Positions 1-7,607 of a DNA stretch of 10,957 nucleotides are shown one piece after another. Origin of the DNA: RGIG1934 sp964492545 (lineage in GTDB: Bacteria > Bacillota > Clostridia > Lachnospirales > Lachnospiraceae); contig CAZBKO010000079.1 of the NCBI GenBank assembly GCA_964492545.1, positions 1-10,957 of the forward strand, read 5' to 3'. The notes beneath the pieces were generated by a model. That model did no database searches and was not told the DNA's origin. It saw only the letters and a program-made list of their open reading frames with translations. Numbering within the stretch: position 1 is the stretch's first letter; every line of letters begins with the position of its first letter. Both the position numbers and the translations under genes were made by a program.

Positions 1-55
1 CAGCATAAACACTAAGCTTTCAGAAAATTTGACCCACAACTATACACGAAGAGCC
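1..55 (-). mobile_element. possible terminal inverted repeat of an ISL3-type insertion sequence (edge only)
   Basis: Read on the minus strand from 55 downward, the sequence begins GGCTCTTCGTGTATAGTTGT and continues with GGGTCAAATTTTC. From memory, ISL3-family elements end in inverted repeats starting GG(C/G)TCTT and insert into AT-rich DNA with 8-base target duplications. The bases immediately outside (56-74) are very AT-rich, and 56-63 (GTATTATT) would be the target copy. No transposase and no second end are visible because the element would extend left of the window, so this rests on a resemblance to one terminus. It could instead be ordinary intergenic DNA downstream of uvrA. No terminator for uvrA is visible in 1-74. 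Confidence 0.3.
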
Positions 56-74
56 GTATTATTTAATATATATT

Positions 75-2918
75 TTACTTTTCTAAGTATTTTTTTACAT
101 ATATTCCTGTGTATGATGCCGGATTCTCTGCAACCTCCTCAGGTGTACCCTTTGCGATTACAGTTCCGCCGCCCTCACCGCCTTCAGGTCCAATATCAAT
201 AATGTAGTCTGCAACCTTGATAACATCTAGGTTATGTTCAATTACAACCACCGTATTTCCACCTTCAGAAAGCTGTCTGAGAATCTCGACCAGCTTATGA
301 ACATCCGCAAAATGAAGGCCTGTCGTAGGCTCATCAAGAATATAAATGGTCTTGCCTGTACTTCTCTTGCTAAGTTCTGTTGCCAGCTTGATTCTCTGCG
401 CCTCACCACCTGACAATGTTGTGGATGGCTGACCTAACTTAATGTAGGATAGTCCAACATCATTAAGGGTCTTAATCTTTCTATAAATAGAAGGCACATT
501 CTTGAAAAATTCACAGGCCTCTTCAACAGTCATATCAAGGACATCATAAATGCTCTTTCCCTTGTATCTCACATCAAGTGTTTCACGATTATACCTCTTA
601 CCTTCACACACCTCACACGGAACATATACATCAGGTAAAAAGTGCATCTCTATCTTGATGATTCCATCTCCCGAACAAGCCTCACAGCGTCCGCCTTTAA
701 CATTGAAGCTAAATCTTCCCTTGGAATATCCTTTTGCCTTGGCATCATTAGTTGATGCAAACAAATCCCTAATCTGGTCAAATACACCTGTGTATGTGGC
801 AGGGTTGGAACGTGGAGTACGTCCAATCGGCGACTGATCAATATCAATAATTTTATCAAGCTGCTCCACACCTATAATCTCATCATGGTCACCCGGTATT
901 GTTCTAGCTCTGTTAAGAGTCTTAGCAAGTGACTTATACAGAATTTCATTGATAAGTGAGCTCTTTCCCGAGCCAGACACACCTGTAATGCAGGTCATAA
1001 TTCCAAGTGGAATATCAACATCTATATTCTTAAGATTATTCTGTCTTGCACCCTTAATAGTAATCTTTCCGGTCGGCTTTCTTCTCTCATCAGGTACCGG
1101 TATCTTAATTCTTCCACTAAGATATGCTCCTGTGATAGACTTCTTATTCTTCATTATTTCCTTAGCTGTTCCGGTAGCAATAACCTCTCCACCATGTTCA
1201 CCGGCTCCAGGACCTATATCGACTATATAATCTGCTGCCAACATGGTATCCTCATCATGTTCAACAACAAGAAGTGTATTTCCAAGGTCTCTCAAATGCA
1301 TAAGTGCTCCAAGCAGCTTATCATTATCCCTCTGATGTAAACCAATGCTTGGCTCATCCAGTATATATGCAACACCAACAAGTCCCGAACCAATCTGTGT
1401 AGCAAGTCGTATTCTCTGTGCCTCACCACCTGAAAGACTGGCTGTTGCTCTGGCAAGTGATAAATATTCAAGTCCTACATCCTTAAGGAAGCCTATTCTT
1501 GATCTAATTTCCTTAAGTATCTGTGCACCGATAAGATTCTGTCTGTCAGTAAGTGGCATATCCGTAAGAAAATCATATAGCTGTGTAACTGACATATTCG
1601 TTATCTCATAAATATTCTTATCTGCTACTGTGACTGCCAGTGATTCCTTCTTAAGTCTCTGCCCATGACATTCATTACAAGGCGTAATTCTCATAAATTC
1701 CTCATATTCCTGCTTCATGGTATCAGAGCTTGTCTCTCTGTATCTCTTCTGAACGTTGCGAATAAGTCCTTCAAATGCAATATCATACACACCTTCACCA
1801 CGCTGACCTTTGTAATGAACCTTAACCTCTCTTCCATTAGTACCATTAATAATAATATCCTGAACTTCCTTAGGATACTCTCCAAATGGTGTATCCAAAT
1901 CAAAATGATACTGCTCTGCCATAGCAGATAAAATAGCATTGGTGAAGCTTCCTTTAGTTGAAGCGGACTGCCATCCCATCACCTGAATTGCACCCTCACT
2001 GATACTCAACTTCTTGTCCGGTATCATAAGATCCACATCGAATTCCATCTTATATCCCAATCCAAAACATACCGGACAAGCTCCGAATGGATTGTTAAAT
2101 GAAAAGCTTCTAGGTTCCACTTCATCAATACTAATTCCACAATCAGGACACGAAAAACTTTGGCTGAAGTTCACAGGTTCACCATCTATAACATCAACAA
2201 TCATAAGACCCTCTGCCAAATGCAGTACATTTTCAATTGAATCTGCAAGTCTCTTCTCAATGCCTTCTCTAACTGCAAGCCTGTCTACAACTATCTCTAT
2301 GTTATGCTTAACGTTCTTATCAAGCTTAATCTCCTCCGACAATTCATACATATTGCCATCAACACGTACTCTTACATAGCCTGCCTTCTTAGCATGCTCA
2401 AGAACCTTTACATGCTCTCCCTTTCGCCCTCTTACAACAGGTGCAAGAAGCTGAATCTTCGTTCTCTCAGGCATTGTCATAATCTGATCTACCATCTGGT
2501 CTACAGTTTGCTTCTTAATCTCCTTGCCACACTTAGGACAATGAGGAATACCAATTCTAGCATATAATAATCTAAAATAATCATATACCTCTGTTACCGT
2601 GCCAACTGTGGAACGAGGGTTCCTGTTAGTCGACTTCTGATCGATGGAAATCGCAGGTGACAATCCTTCTATCTTCTCCACATTAGGCTTCTCCATCTGT
2701 CCAAGAAACTGTCTTGCATAAGAAGATAACGACTCCATATATCTTCTCTGTCCCTCTGCATAAATAGTGTCGAATGCGAGGGATGACTTACCGGATCCGC
2801 TGAGACCTGTAAGTACAACAAACTTATCTCTTGGAATATCTATATCTATATTCTTAAGGTTATGCTCTGCTGCCCCTCTTATCTTAATATATTGTGTGTT
2901 ATTATTCTTAGTTGCCAT
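75..2918 (-). CDS. uvrA: UvrABC excinuclease subunit A (UvrA)
   Basis: UvrA is the damage-sensing ATPase of nucleotide excision repair. A UvrA dimer scans DNA with UvrB, loads UvrB at the lesion and leaves. The 947 residues match the usual family length (about 940-950). Two ABC modules are complete: Walker A GLSGSGKS at about 38-45 and GVSGSGKS at about 646-653, signatures LSGGEAQR at about 495-502 and 835-842, and Walker B/D-loop ILDEP at about 519-523 and 860-864. Zinc-finger cysteine pairs are seen at 257/260 with 281/284, and at 745/748 with 768/771. A CPxCG at 127-131 marks the start of the UvrB-binding insertion. The ATG start (2916-2918) lies inside the 3' end of uvrB, with 11 bases of overlap including the uvrB stop, so translation is probably coupled. 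An AAGGAG at 2932-2937 is far (13 bases) from this ATG, with a weaker AGAAGAG closer. The stop is TAA at 75-77. Identification is certain. SOS control is inferred from the uvrB promoter. Confidence 0.98.
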   Translation of the reverse strand: MATKNNNTQYIKIRGAAEHNLKNIDIDIPRDKFVVLTGLSGSGKSSLAFDTIYAEGQRRYMESLSSYARQFLGQMEKPNVEKIEGLSPAISIDQKSTNRNPRSTVGTVTEVYDYFRLLYARIGIPHCPKCGKEIKKQTVDQMVDQIMTMPERTKIQLLAPVVRGRKGEHVKVLEHAKKAGYVRVRVDGNMYELSEEIKLDKNVKHNIEIVVDRLAVREGIEKRLADSIENVLHLAEGLMIVDVIDGEPVNFSQSFSCPDCGISIDEVEPRSFSFNNPFGACPVCFGLGYKMEFDVDLMIPDKKLSISEGAIQVMGWQSASTKGSFTNAILSAMAEQYHFDLDTPFGEYPKEVQDIIINGTNGREVKVHYKGQRGEGVYDIAFEGLIRNVQKRYRETSSDTMKQEYEEFMRITPCNECHGQRLKKESLAVTVADKNIYEITNMSVTQLYDFLTDMPLTDRQNLIGAQILKEIRSRIGFLKDVGLEYLSLARATASLSGGEAQRIRLATQIGSGLVGVAYILDEPSIGLHQRDNDKLLGALMHLRDLGNTLLVVEHDEDTMLAADYIVDIGPGAGEHGGEVIATGTAKEIMKNKKSITGAYLSGRIKIPVPDERRKPTGKITIKGARQNNLKNIDVDIPLGIMTCITGVSGSGKSSLINEILYKSLAKTLNRARTIPGDHDEIIGVEQLDKIIDIDQSPIGRTPRSNPATYTGVFDQIRDLFASTNDAKAKGYSKGRFSFNVKGGRCEACSGDGIIKIEMHFLPDVYVPCEVCEGKRYNRETLDVRYKGKSIYDVLDMTVEEACEFFKNVPSIYRKIKTLNDVGLSYIKLGQPSTTLSGGEAQRIKLATELSKRSTGKTIYILDEPTTGLHFADVHKLVEILRQLSEGGNTVVVIEHNLDVIKVADYIIDIGPEGGEGGGTVIAKGTPEEVAENPASYTGIYVKKYLEK

Positions 2919-4899
2919 AGCTCTTCTGATACTCCTTCTTAAGAATCATCATCTTATCTCTTAACTCTGCTGCTGCCTCAAAATCAAGCTCAGTAGCTGC
3001 CTTCTGCATCTGTTTAGTAATACTCTTGATTAGCTTCTCAAGCTCTGCCTGACTCATTGATTCCGGATCTTTCTCTATATCCTTAATCGTCTTATCTGCC
3101 GCCTTGGAAATGCTAATAAGATCTCGCACGCTCTTCTTAATAGTAGTTGGAGTAATGCCGTGCTCCTGATTATATTCCATCTGAATCTGGCGTCTTCTGT
3201 TAGTCTCAGTTATGGCCTTATTCATGGAATCTGTCATATTATCTGCGTACATGATAACGTGGCCTTCACTATTTCTCGCTGCTCTACCAATGGTCTGAAT
3301 AAGTGAAGTTTCTGATCTTAAGAAGCCTTCCTTATCTGCGTCAAGTATGGCAACCAGTGTAATTTCCGGTATATCAAGTCCCTCTCGAAGTAAATTGATA
3401 CCCACAAGGACGTCGAACACGTCCAGTCTCATATCTCTTATGATCTCAGATCTCTCAAGTGTATCAATATCTGAATGTAAATATCTTACCCTGATTCCAA
3501 CTTCCTTCATATAATCTGTCAAATCTTCCGCCATTCGCTTAGTAAGTGTCGTCACAAGCACCTTGTGCTTCTTCTCAGTCTCCTTGGTAATCTCAGCAAT
3601 AAGATCATCAATTTGACCTTCAACCGGTCTTACAATAACTTCAGGATCAAGAAGTCCGGTAGGTCTGATAATCTGCTCCGCTCTTAACATCTCATGCTCC
3701 GACTCATACACATTAGGTGTAGCCGAAACAAACATAATCTGGTCTATCTTGCTCTCAAATTCTTCAAAATTAAGTGGTCTGTTGTCAAGTGCTGAAGGAA
3801 GTCTAAATCCATAATTAACAAGTGTTGTCTTACGTGATCTGTCACCTGCAAACATTCCTCTAACCTGAGGAATAGTAATATGTGACTCATCAACTATTAT
3901 CAGGAATTCATCCGGGAAGTAATCAATAAGAGTATGAGGCGTCTCACCAGGCTGTAAACCTGCCAAATGTCTGGAATAATTCTCAATGCCTGAACAGAAC
4001 CCGGTCTCTCTAAGCATCTCAATATCAAAATTAGTTCTCTCTGATATCCTCTGAGCCTCTAAAAGCTTGTCCTCGCTCTTAAAAAAAGTAACCTGTTCTT
4101 CCAGCTCCTTCTCTATATTATTACACGCTTCGTTAATCTTATCCTTAGGAAAAACATAATGTGATGCAGGGAAAATTGCAATATGCTCAAGCCTGCACTT
4201 AATCTCACCTGTGAGTGGGTCCATCTCAGTAATTCTATCAATCTCATCTCCGAAAAATTCCACTCTGATAGCATTCTCACTAGATGCAACAGGAAATATC
4301 TCCACCACATCGCCTCGTACTCTAAAAGTACCACGCTTAAAATCCATATCATTTCGAGTGTACTGAATATCTATTAATCTCTTAATAACTTCATCACGAT
4401 CCTTAATCATACCAGGTCTGATGCTTAGCACCATACTCTGATAATCAATCGGACTTCCAAGACCATATATACATGATACACTGGAAATAATGATGACATC
4501 ATCTCTCTCTGACAATGCTGCTGTAGCTGAATGCCTAAGCTTATCAATCTCGTCATTAATTGATGAATCCTTCTCTATATATGTGTCAGTCGAAGGAACA
4601 TATGCCTCCGGCTGGTAATAATCATAATATGAAACAAAATATTCAACTGCGTTCTCTGGAAAAAACTCCTTAAACTCACCATATAACTGTGCCGCCAAAG
4701 TCTTGTTATGCGCAAGTATAAGTGTAGGTTTCTTAAGTTCCTTAATCACGTTCGCCATAGTAAATGTCTTACCGGATCCGGTTACGCCAAGCAGTGTCTC
4801 ACACTGGTTGCCCTCTCTGAATCCATCTACCAGTTCCCTGATAGCCTGCGGCTGGTCTCCAGTAGGTTGATATTCTGAAATAAGCTTAAATTCAGCCAA
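2908..4899 (-). CDS. uvrB: UvrABC excinuclease subunit B (UvrB)
   Basis: UvrB is the helicase-like subunit that clamps damaged DNA after UvrA delivers it, verifies the lesion and recruits UvrC for incision. The 663-residue protein has the full family layout: Walker A GVTGSGKT at 38-45, the DNA-clamping beta-hairpin rich in tyrosines at about 91-114 (YYDYYQPEAY), Walker B DESH at 337-340, SATP at 392-395, helicase motif VI QTIGRAAR at 535-542, and a C-terminal UVR motif at about 626-660 for UvrA/UvrC contact. The start is TTG at 4897-4899, not ATG. It is supported by the family N-terminus (YQPTGDQPQAI at 10-20) and a GGGGGTGAT ribosome site 7 bases upstream. The stop TAA at 2908-2910 falls inside uvrA. 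The uvrB-uvrA order is the one found in Bacillus and Clostridia. A LexA-like box and promoter sit directly upstream (4944-4983), implying DNA-damage induction. Identification is certain. Confidence 0.98.
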   Translation of the reverse strand: MAEFKLISEYQPTGDQPQAIRELVDGFREGNQCETLLGVTGSGKTFTMANVIKELKKPTLILAHNKTLAAQLYGEFKEFFPENAVEYFVSYYDYYQPEAYVPSTDTYIEKDSSINDEIDKLRHSATAALSERDDVIIISSVSCIYGLGSPIDYQSMVLSIRPGMIKDRDEVIKRLIDIQYTRNDMDFKRGTFRVRGDVVEIFPVASSENAIRVEFFGDEIDRITEMDPLTGEIKCRLEHIAIFPASHYVFPKDKINEACNNIEKELEEQVTFFKSEDKLLEAQRISERTNFDIEMLRETGFCSGIENYSRHLAGLQPGETPHTLIDYFPDEFLIIVDESHITIPQVRGMFAGDRSRKTTLVNYGFRLPSALDNRPLNFEEFESKIDQIMFVSATPNVYESEHEMLRAEQIIRPTGLLDPEVIVRPVEGQIDDLIAEITKETEKKHKVLVTTLTKRMAEDLTDYMKEVGIRVRYLHSDIDTLERSEIIRDMRLDVFDVLVGINLLREGLDIPEITLVAILDADKEGFLRSETSLIQTIGRAARNSEGHVIMYADNMTDSMNKAITETNRRRQIQMEYNQEHGITPTTIKKSVRDLISISKAADKTIKDIEKDPESMSQAELEKLIKSITKQMQKAATELDFEAAAELRDKMMILKKEYQKSYGN

Positions 4900-4902
4900 A
4901 AA

Positions 4903-4911
4903 ATCACCCCC
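4903..4911 (-). promoter_or_regulatory. uvrB ribosome binding site that fixes a TTG start
   Basis: On the minus strand the bases read GGGGGTGAT. This differs by one base from GGAGGTGAT, the perfect complement of the 16S rRNA tail. The G run ends 7 bases before the TTG at 4897-4899. No in-frame ATG or GTG gives a better spaced start near the family N-terminus. The G run can also pair with CCCCTGATG at 4953-4961 (see the hairpin entry). Confidence 0.8.
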
Positions 4912-4961
4912 GATGATGAAATTACAATGTTGTATGTCACATCATAATATCACATCAGGGG
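4907..4961 (-). other. possible hairpin pairing the uvrB ribosome site (readthrough transcripts only)
   Basis: In the transcript sense, CCCCTGATG at 4961-4953 can pair with CATCGGGGG at 4915-4907: nine base pairs, one of them a U-G wobble, around a loop of about 37 bases. The 3' arm is the uvrB ribosome site. A short T run (4903-4898) follows, so the same element also resembles a weak long-loop terminator. The 5' arm lies upstream of the predicted uvrB transcription start, so only RNA reading through from ctpA would carry both arms. The stem is visible in the sequence. Its function is inference. Confidence 0.35.
4937..4957 (-). repeat. 8-base direct repeat TGATGTGA x2 flanking the uvrB -10
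   Basis: Two exact copies of TGATGTGA (4957-4950 and 4944-4937 on the minus strand) are separated by TATTA. The spacer plus the first base of the second copy forms the -10 hexamer. It may be chance, a small duplication, or a regulator site. No known protein site is recognised. Confidence 0.5.
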
Positions 4962-4972
4962 TCAAAAAGCAA
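4944..4972 (-). promoter_or_regulatory. uvrBA promoter with extended -10
   Basis: On the minus strand the -10 is TATTAT (4949-4944), preceded by TG one base upstream (4952-4951), giving the extended form TGnTATTAT. The -35 is a weak TTGCTT (4972-4967) at the ideal 17-base spacing, consistent with dependence on the TG extension. Transcription would start near 4937, leaving a leader of about 40 bases before the TTG start. The LexA-like box overlaps the -35, the right position for repression. Confidence 0.6.
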
Positions 4973-4983
4973 ACATATTTTCG
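4970..4983 (-). promoter_or_regulatory. LexA (DinR) SOS box controlling uvrBA
   Basis: The minus strand reads CGAAAATATGTTTG. Against the Bacillus subtilis LexA consensus CGAACRNRYGTTYG this agrees at 13 of 14 positions; only the fifth base (A for C) differs. It lies just past the ctpA stop codon and overlaps the -35 of the uvrB promoter. uvrBA is a classical SOS operon in Gram-positive bacteria, so site, position and target gene agree. Binding itself is inferred. Confidence 0.75.
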
Positions 4984-4987
4984 ATTA

Positions 4988-6241
4988 TTACTTTAATACC
5001 TCTATCGCCTTTTCTAACTGAGTATCCTTCTCATCTGTCTTTAAATTAAATGGACTCTCAGCCTTATTTGGAAGTTCAACAATCTCATCAGGTGTAATTC
5101 CTGTGCCATGTATATTGACGCCTCCAGGTGTAAAATACTTTGAGTAAGTAACCTTTAAAGCTGTAGAATCATTGAGTGGTACAAGCCTCTGAACAATACC
5201 TTTGCCAAATGTCTGCGTTCCAACAACTGTGCCAAGCTTGTAATCCTTAATAACACCGGTAAATACCTCCGAAGCACTGGCACTGTTGCCATTTACCAAT
5301 ACAACCAGTGGCATTCCAATAAGCTCGCCATCCCTTGTACTTGACTGTTCTTCTCTATTTCCAGCCTTATCCTCTGTATACAGAATCAGCTTATCCTTCT
5401 CAAGAAATGTGTTGACCATATCGCACACAACATCCATTCGGCCGCCCGGATTATCTCTAAGGTCTACAATTATCTTCTCCATTCCCTGGGATTTCAAATC
5501 TTCAACCGCCTTTGAAAACTGTGATGTTGTTACCTCATCAAATTCAGCCACCTCGATATACCCAACATTGTTGTCAAGCATTTTTGAATAAACCGTATCG
5601 ATTTCAATATCGCTCCTCTTCATTGTAAATGACTGTTCCTTTTCATCCCTTATAACTGTTACCGTAACCTCTGTTCCCTCATCACCTTTTACCCATGAAA
5701 CTACTGTATCAAGTGTATTTTCGCCCACTTCATTATCATCAACCTTAATAATCTGGTCTCCAGGCTGTATTCCTGCTTTCTTTGCCGGACTTGTTGAAAA
5801 TACAGTAGTGACATATATTTTCTTATCATCAACATTCTGTCCTACAGCCACACCAATACCACAATACGAGCCATTTACACTCTGAAGCATACTATCAAGC
5901 TCTTCCTCATTATAGTAAACAGTGTACACATCACCCAAGGAATCAACCATTGCTTTGCAAACAGCATCCTCCATCGCATTCATATCAATATCATTTAAAT
6001 ACAGCGAATCTATCTGGTCATAAATGTTTTGCATTTTATCCTTGATTGTATCAAGCGTTGCTGTCGTTTCATTTTCCTCTGTACTGGAGCTTCCTAACTG
6101 ATCTATATCGGGTATGCTTTTATCCTGTGATATAATTGTCTTTAGTTTGCTGCCTGTCAATACGAGTAGGATAACCACAATTGCGCAGAGTGCGCCGGTT
6201 ATCAGTCCCCTATAATATTCCTTGTTATTATTTTCTTCCAT
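4988..6241 (-). CDS. ctpA: carboxy-terminal processing protease, S41 family, with PDZ domain (CtpA/CtpB type)
   Basis: This is a membrane-anchored serine protease that acts outside the membrane and trims or degrades envelope proteins from exposed C-termini. The 417 residues show a short cytoplasmic N-terminus, one membrane segment at about 12-30, a PDZ domain at about 125-200 (GIGVAVG, then SPAKKAGIQPGDQIIKVD), and the S41 protease core from about 215. The Ser/Lys catalytic pair is visible: by comparison with E. coli Prc the nucleophile is Ser322 in NSASASE, with Lys347 in TFGKG and Gln351 four residues later. The gene starts at ATG 6239-6241 behind AAAGGAA. It follows the M23 peptidase gene but is separated from it by an intrinsic terminator, so it probably has its own promoter. 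In B. subtilis ctpB is likewise a neighbour of ftsEX, which suggests a linked role in envelope remodelling. The substrate here is unknown. The family is certain; choosing between the names ctpA and ctpB is arbitrary. Confidence 0.95.
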   Translation of the reverse strand: MEENNNKEYYRGLITGALCAIVVILLVLTGSKLKTIISQDKSIPDIDQLGSSSTEENETTATLDTIKDKMQNIYDQIDSLYLNDIDMNAMEDAVCKAMVDSLGDVYTVYYNEEELDSMLQSVNGSYCGIGVAVGQNVDDKKIYVTTVFSTSPAKKAGIQPGDQIIKVDDNEVGENTLDTVVSWVKGDEGTEVTVTVIRDEKEQSFTMKRSDIEIDTVYSKMLDNNVGYIEVAEFDEVTTSQFSKAVEDLKSQGMEKIIVDLRDNPGGRMDVVCDMVNTFLEKDKLILYTEDKAGNREEQSSTRDGELIGMPLVVLVNGNSASASEVFTGVIKDYKLGTVVGTQTFGKGIVQRLVPLNDSTALKVTYSKYFTPGGVNIHGTGITPDEIVELPNKAESPFNLKTDEKDTQLEKAIEVLK

Positions 6242-6259
6242 TATATCATTCCTTTCATT

Positions 6260-6288
6260 CTTATGCTGTATCTAACCCCTATTGTCAA
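6260..6288 (-). promoter_or_regulatory. candidate ctpA promoter
   Basis: The minus strand has a perfect -35 TTGACA (6288-6283), a 17-base spacer and CATAAG (6265-6260) as a 4-of-6 match to the -10. A start near 6253 would leave a leader of only a dozen bases, with the ribosome site at its very 5' end, which is unusually short. The true promoter may therefore lie elsewhere in 6266-6340. The terminator upstream makes some promoter in this gap likely. Confidence 0.4.
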
Positions 6289-6324
6289 AACGTCCATATC
6301 TTGCATTTTCACTGACTTTTGACA
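6283..6324. repeat. inverted repeat TGTCAAAA / TTTTGACA upstream of ctpA
   Basis: TGTCAAAA at 6283-6290 and TTTTGACA at 6317-6324 are perfect 8-base reverse complements, with 26 bases between them. Extending by two bases gives 9 of 10 paired. One arm contains the candidate ctpA -35. The pair could be a dimeric operator, an RNA hairpin in a longer leader, or chance in AT-rich DNA. The rest of the 148-base gap between the M23 gene and ctpA holds only the terminator and the ctpA ribosome site. Confidence 0.45.
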
Positions 6325-6342
6325 TTGCAATTCTATATAGTG

Positions 6343-6366
6343 AAAAAATCAGCTATAAAGCTGATT
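6343..6366 (-). terminator. intrinsic terminator after the M23 peptidase gene
   Basis: On the minus strand, AATCAGCT (6366-6359) and AGCTGATT (6354-6347) form an 8-base-pair stem around a TTAT loop, running straight into a T tract (6348-6343). It begins 23 bases after the M23 stop codon and ends the regulator-ftsE-ftsX-M23 unit. Partial readthrough into ctpA is possible. Confidence 0.85.
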
Positions 6367-6389
6367 CTTTCATACATTCTGTATTCTTA

Positions 6390-7595
6390 TCAACCACCAA
6401 CATAATCGTGTGGATTAACATCTGCACCATTTACTCTTACAGTAAAATGTAAATGATTACCTGTTGAACGTCCTGTTGTACCAACAAGAGCAATGGTATC
6501 TCCCGCCTTCACTTTCTGTCCTGCTGAAACCAAAAGCTTTGATGCATGCATATAAATTGTCGTAATTCCGTCACCATGATCAATACCTATCCAGTTACCG
6601 GCTGATGAGCTTAAATATGCCCATATAACTTCACCATCATAGGCTGCAATGATTGGAGTTCCCTCCGGTGCCGGAATATCCAGACCATTATGATAAGCCT
6701 GCTCTCCTGTAAATGGATCTGTTCTATATCCAAACTCAGAGCTTATATATGAATATCCGGGAAGCGGCCATTTAAATACACCACCATCATAGGTTGGTAA
6801 ATCTGCCTGTTGCTGCTGTTTTAGAGCTTCCTGACGACGTCTTTCTTCTTCTTCTTTTCTCTTTCTTTCAAGTTCCTTCAACTCAGAGATAATTGCCTCC
6901 TGAGCCTTAATATCTTCCTTGAGAGCTGCTGCTGCTTCTTCCTTGGTACTTATATTATCATCATATTCCTTAATCACTGACTGTTTAGCGGAAATAAGCT
7001 GCTGCATATCAGCCTGTTCCTTCTCTGTCTTTGCAATCAGGTCATTTAATTCTTCCTGCTCTGATTCAAGCTTTGCCTTCTGCTTGTTAAGCTTTGCCTT
7101 TGAATTTTGAAGCTTAGTAAGCATCTTTCTATCATATTCGGTTATATCGCTGATATATTCCGCACGATTTAAAAAATCCGAAATACTTTTTGATGACAGT
7201 ACCATCTCAGCATACAATGTATTTCCATTTTCATACATAAACTGTATACGTTTCTTCATGTTCTCATACTGTACTTCAATATCAGCCTTAGCTGCCTTAA
7301 TCTGTTTCTTCTTCTTAGCAATAGCGGTCTGCTTTTCTTCCGCCTGCTGCTTATATTCATAAATCGAATCTGTTACCTTCGTGAGCTGCGCATCCATCTT
7401 GCTAATATATGCTTCCTGATTACTCTTGTACTGCTCAAGCTCCTCGATCACACTCTTAACATCCTCTAAATCATCTTCCATCTGCTGCTTCTTATCTTCT
7501 TCATCCTGTATAGTAGCAAACAGCGAATCCGCATTGGAAAGTGTCATTGCACATATCAACAATAAACATATACATGTAAATAGTCTTTTTTTCAC
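6390..7595 (-). CDS. secreted coiled-coil M23 peptidase, FtsEX-linked murein hydrolase (EnvC-like architecture)
   Basis: Probable peptidoglycan endopeptidase at the outer face of the membrane, controlled by FtsEX. The 401 residues comprise a signal peptide (about 1-27: KKR, then a hydrophobic stretch), a long charged coiled coil (about 30-255), a Gln/Arg/Glu-rich linker, and a C-terminal LytM/M23 domain (about 275-400). Zinc and catalytic residues are all seen: His302 and Asp306 (HNGLD), His350 (YMH), and His381 and His383 (HLHF). E. coli EnvC has lost these residues and only activates amidases. This protein should cut cell wall itself, as FtsEX-controlled CwlO does in B. subtilis with a different catalytic domain. 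The start is GTG at 7593-7595 behind a near-perfect AGGAGGTG, which overlaps the ftsX stop (12-base gap). Close packing with ftsX implies co-expression and partnership. The family is certain; the control by FtsEX is inferred from architecture and context. Confidence 0.93.
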   Translation of the reverse strand: MKKRLFTCICLLLICAMTLSNADSLFATIQDEEDKKQQMEDDLEDVKSVIEELEQYKSNQEAYISKMDAQLTKVTDSIYEYKQQAEEKQTAIAKKKKQIKAAKADIEVQYENMKKRIQFMYENGNTLYAEMVLSSKSISDFLNRAEYISDITEYDRKMLTKLQNSKAKLNKQKAKLESEQEELNDLIAKTEKEQADMQQLISAKQSVIKEYDDNISTKEEAAAALKEDIKAQEAIISELKELERKRKEEEERRRQEALKQQQQADLPTYDGGVFKWPLPGYSYISSEFGYRTDPFTGEQAYHNGLDIPAPEGTPIIAAYDGEVIWAYLSSSAGNWIGIDHGDGITTIYMHASKLLVSAGQKVKAGDTIALVGTTGRSTGNHLHFTVRVNGADVNPHDYVGG

Positions 7596-7607
7596 TTAGC
7601 GCACCTC

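Noticed and set aside
2014..2379. Plus-strand open frame of 121 codons inside uvrA, and similar plus-strand frames at 949-1230, 1345-1611, 5286-5591 and 7828-8133.
   Set aside because: They lie opposite well-identified conserved genes, have no recognisable domains or ribosome sites, and have the composition expected of antisense frames. They are shadows.
4956..4965. TTGACC (4965-4960) as the -35 of uvrB.
   Set aside because: It is only 10 bases from the TATTAT -10, too close for a sigma-70-type promoter. TTGCTT at 17 bases plus the extended -10 is more consistent.
7515..7595. Lipoprotein signal in the M23 protein (cysteines at residues 8, 10 and 15).
   Set aside because: The residues before the cysteines (for example LLIC) do not make a lipobox because a small residue is needed directly before Cys. 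An ordinary signal peptide fits better.
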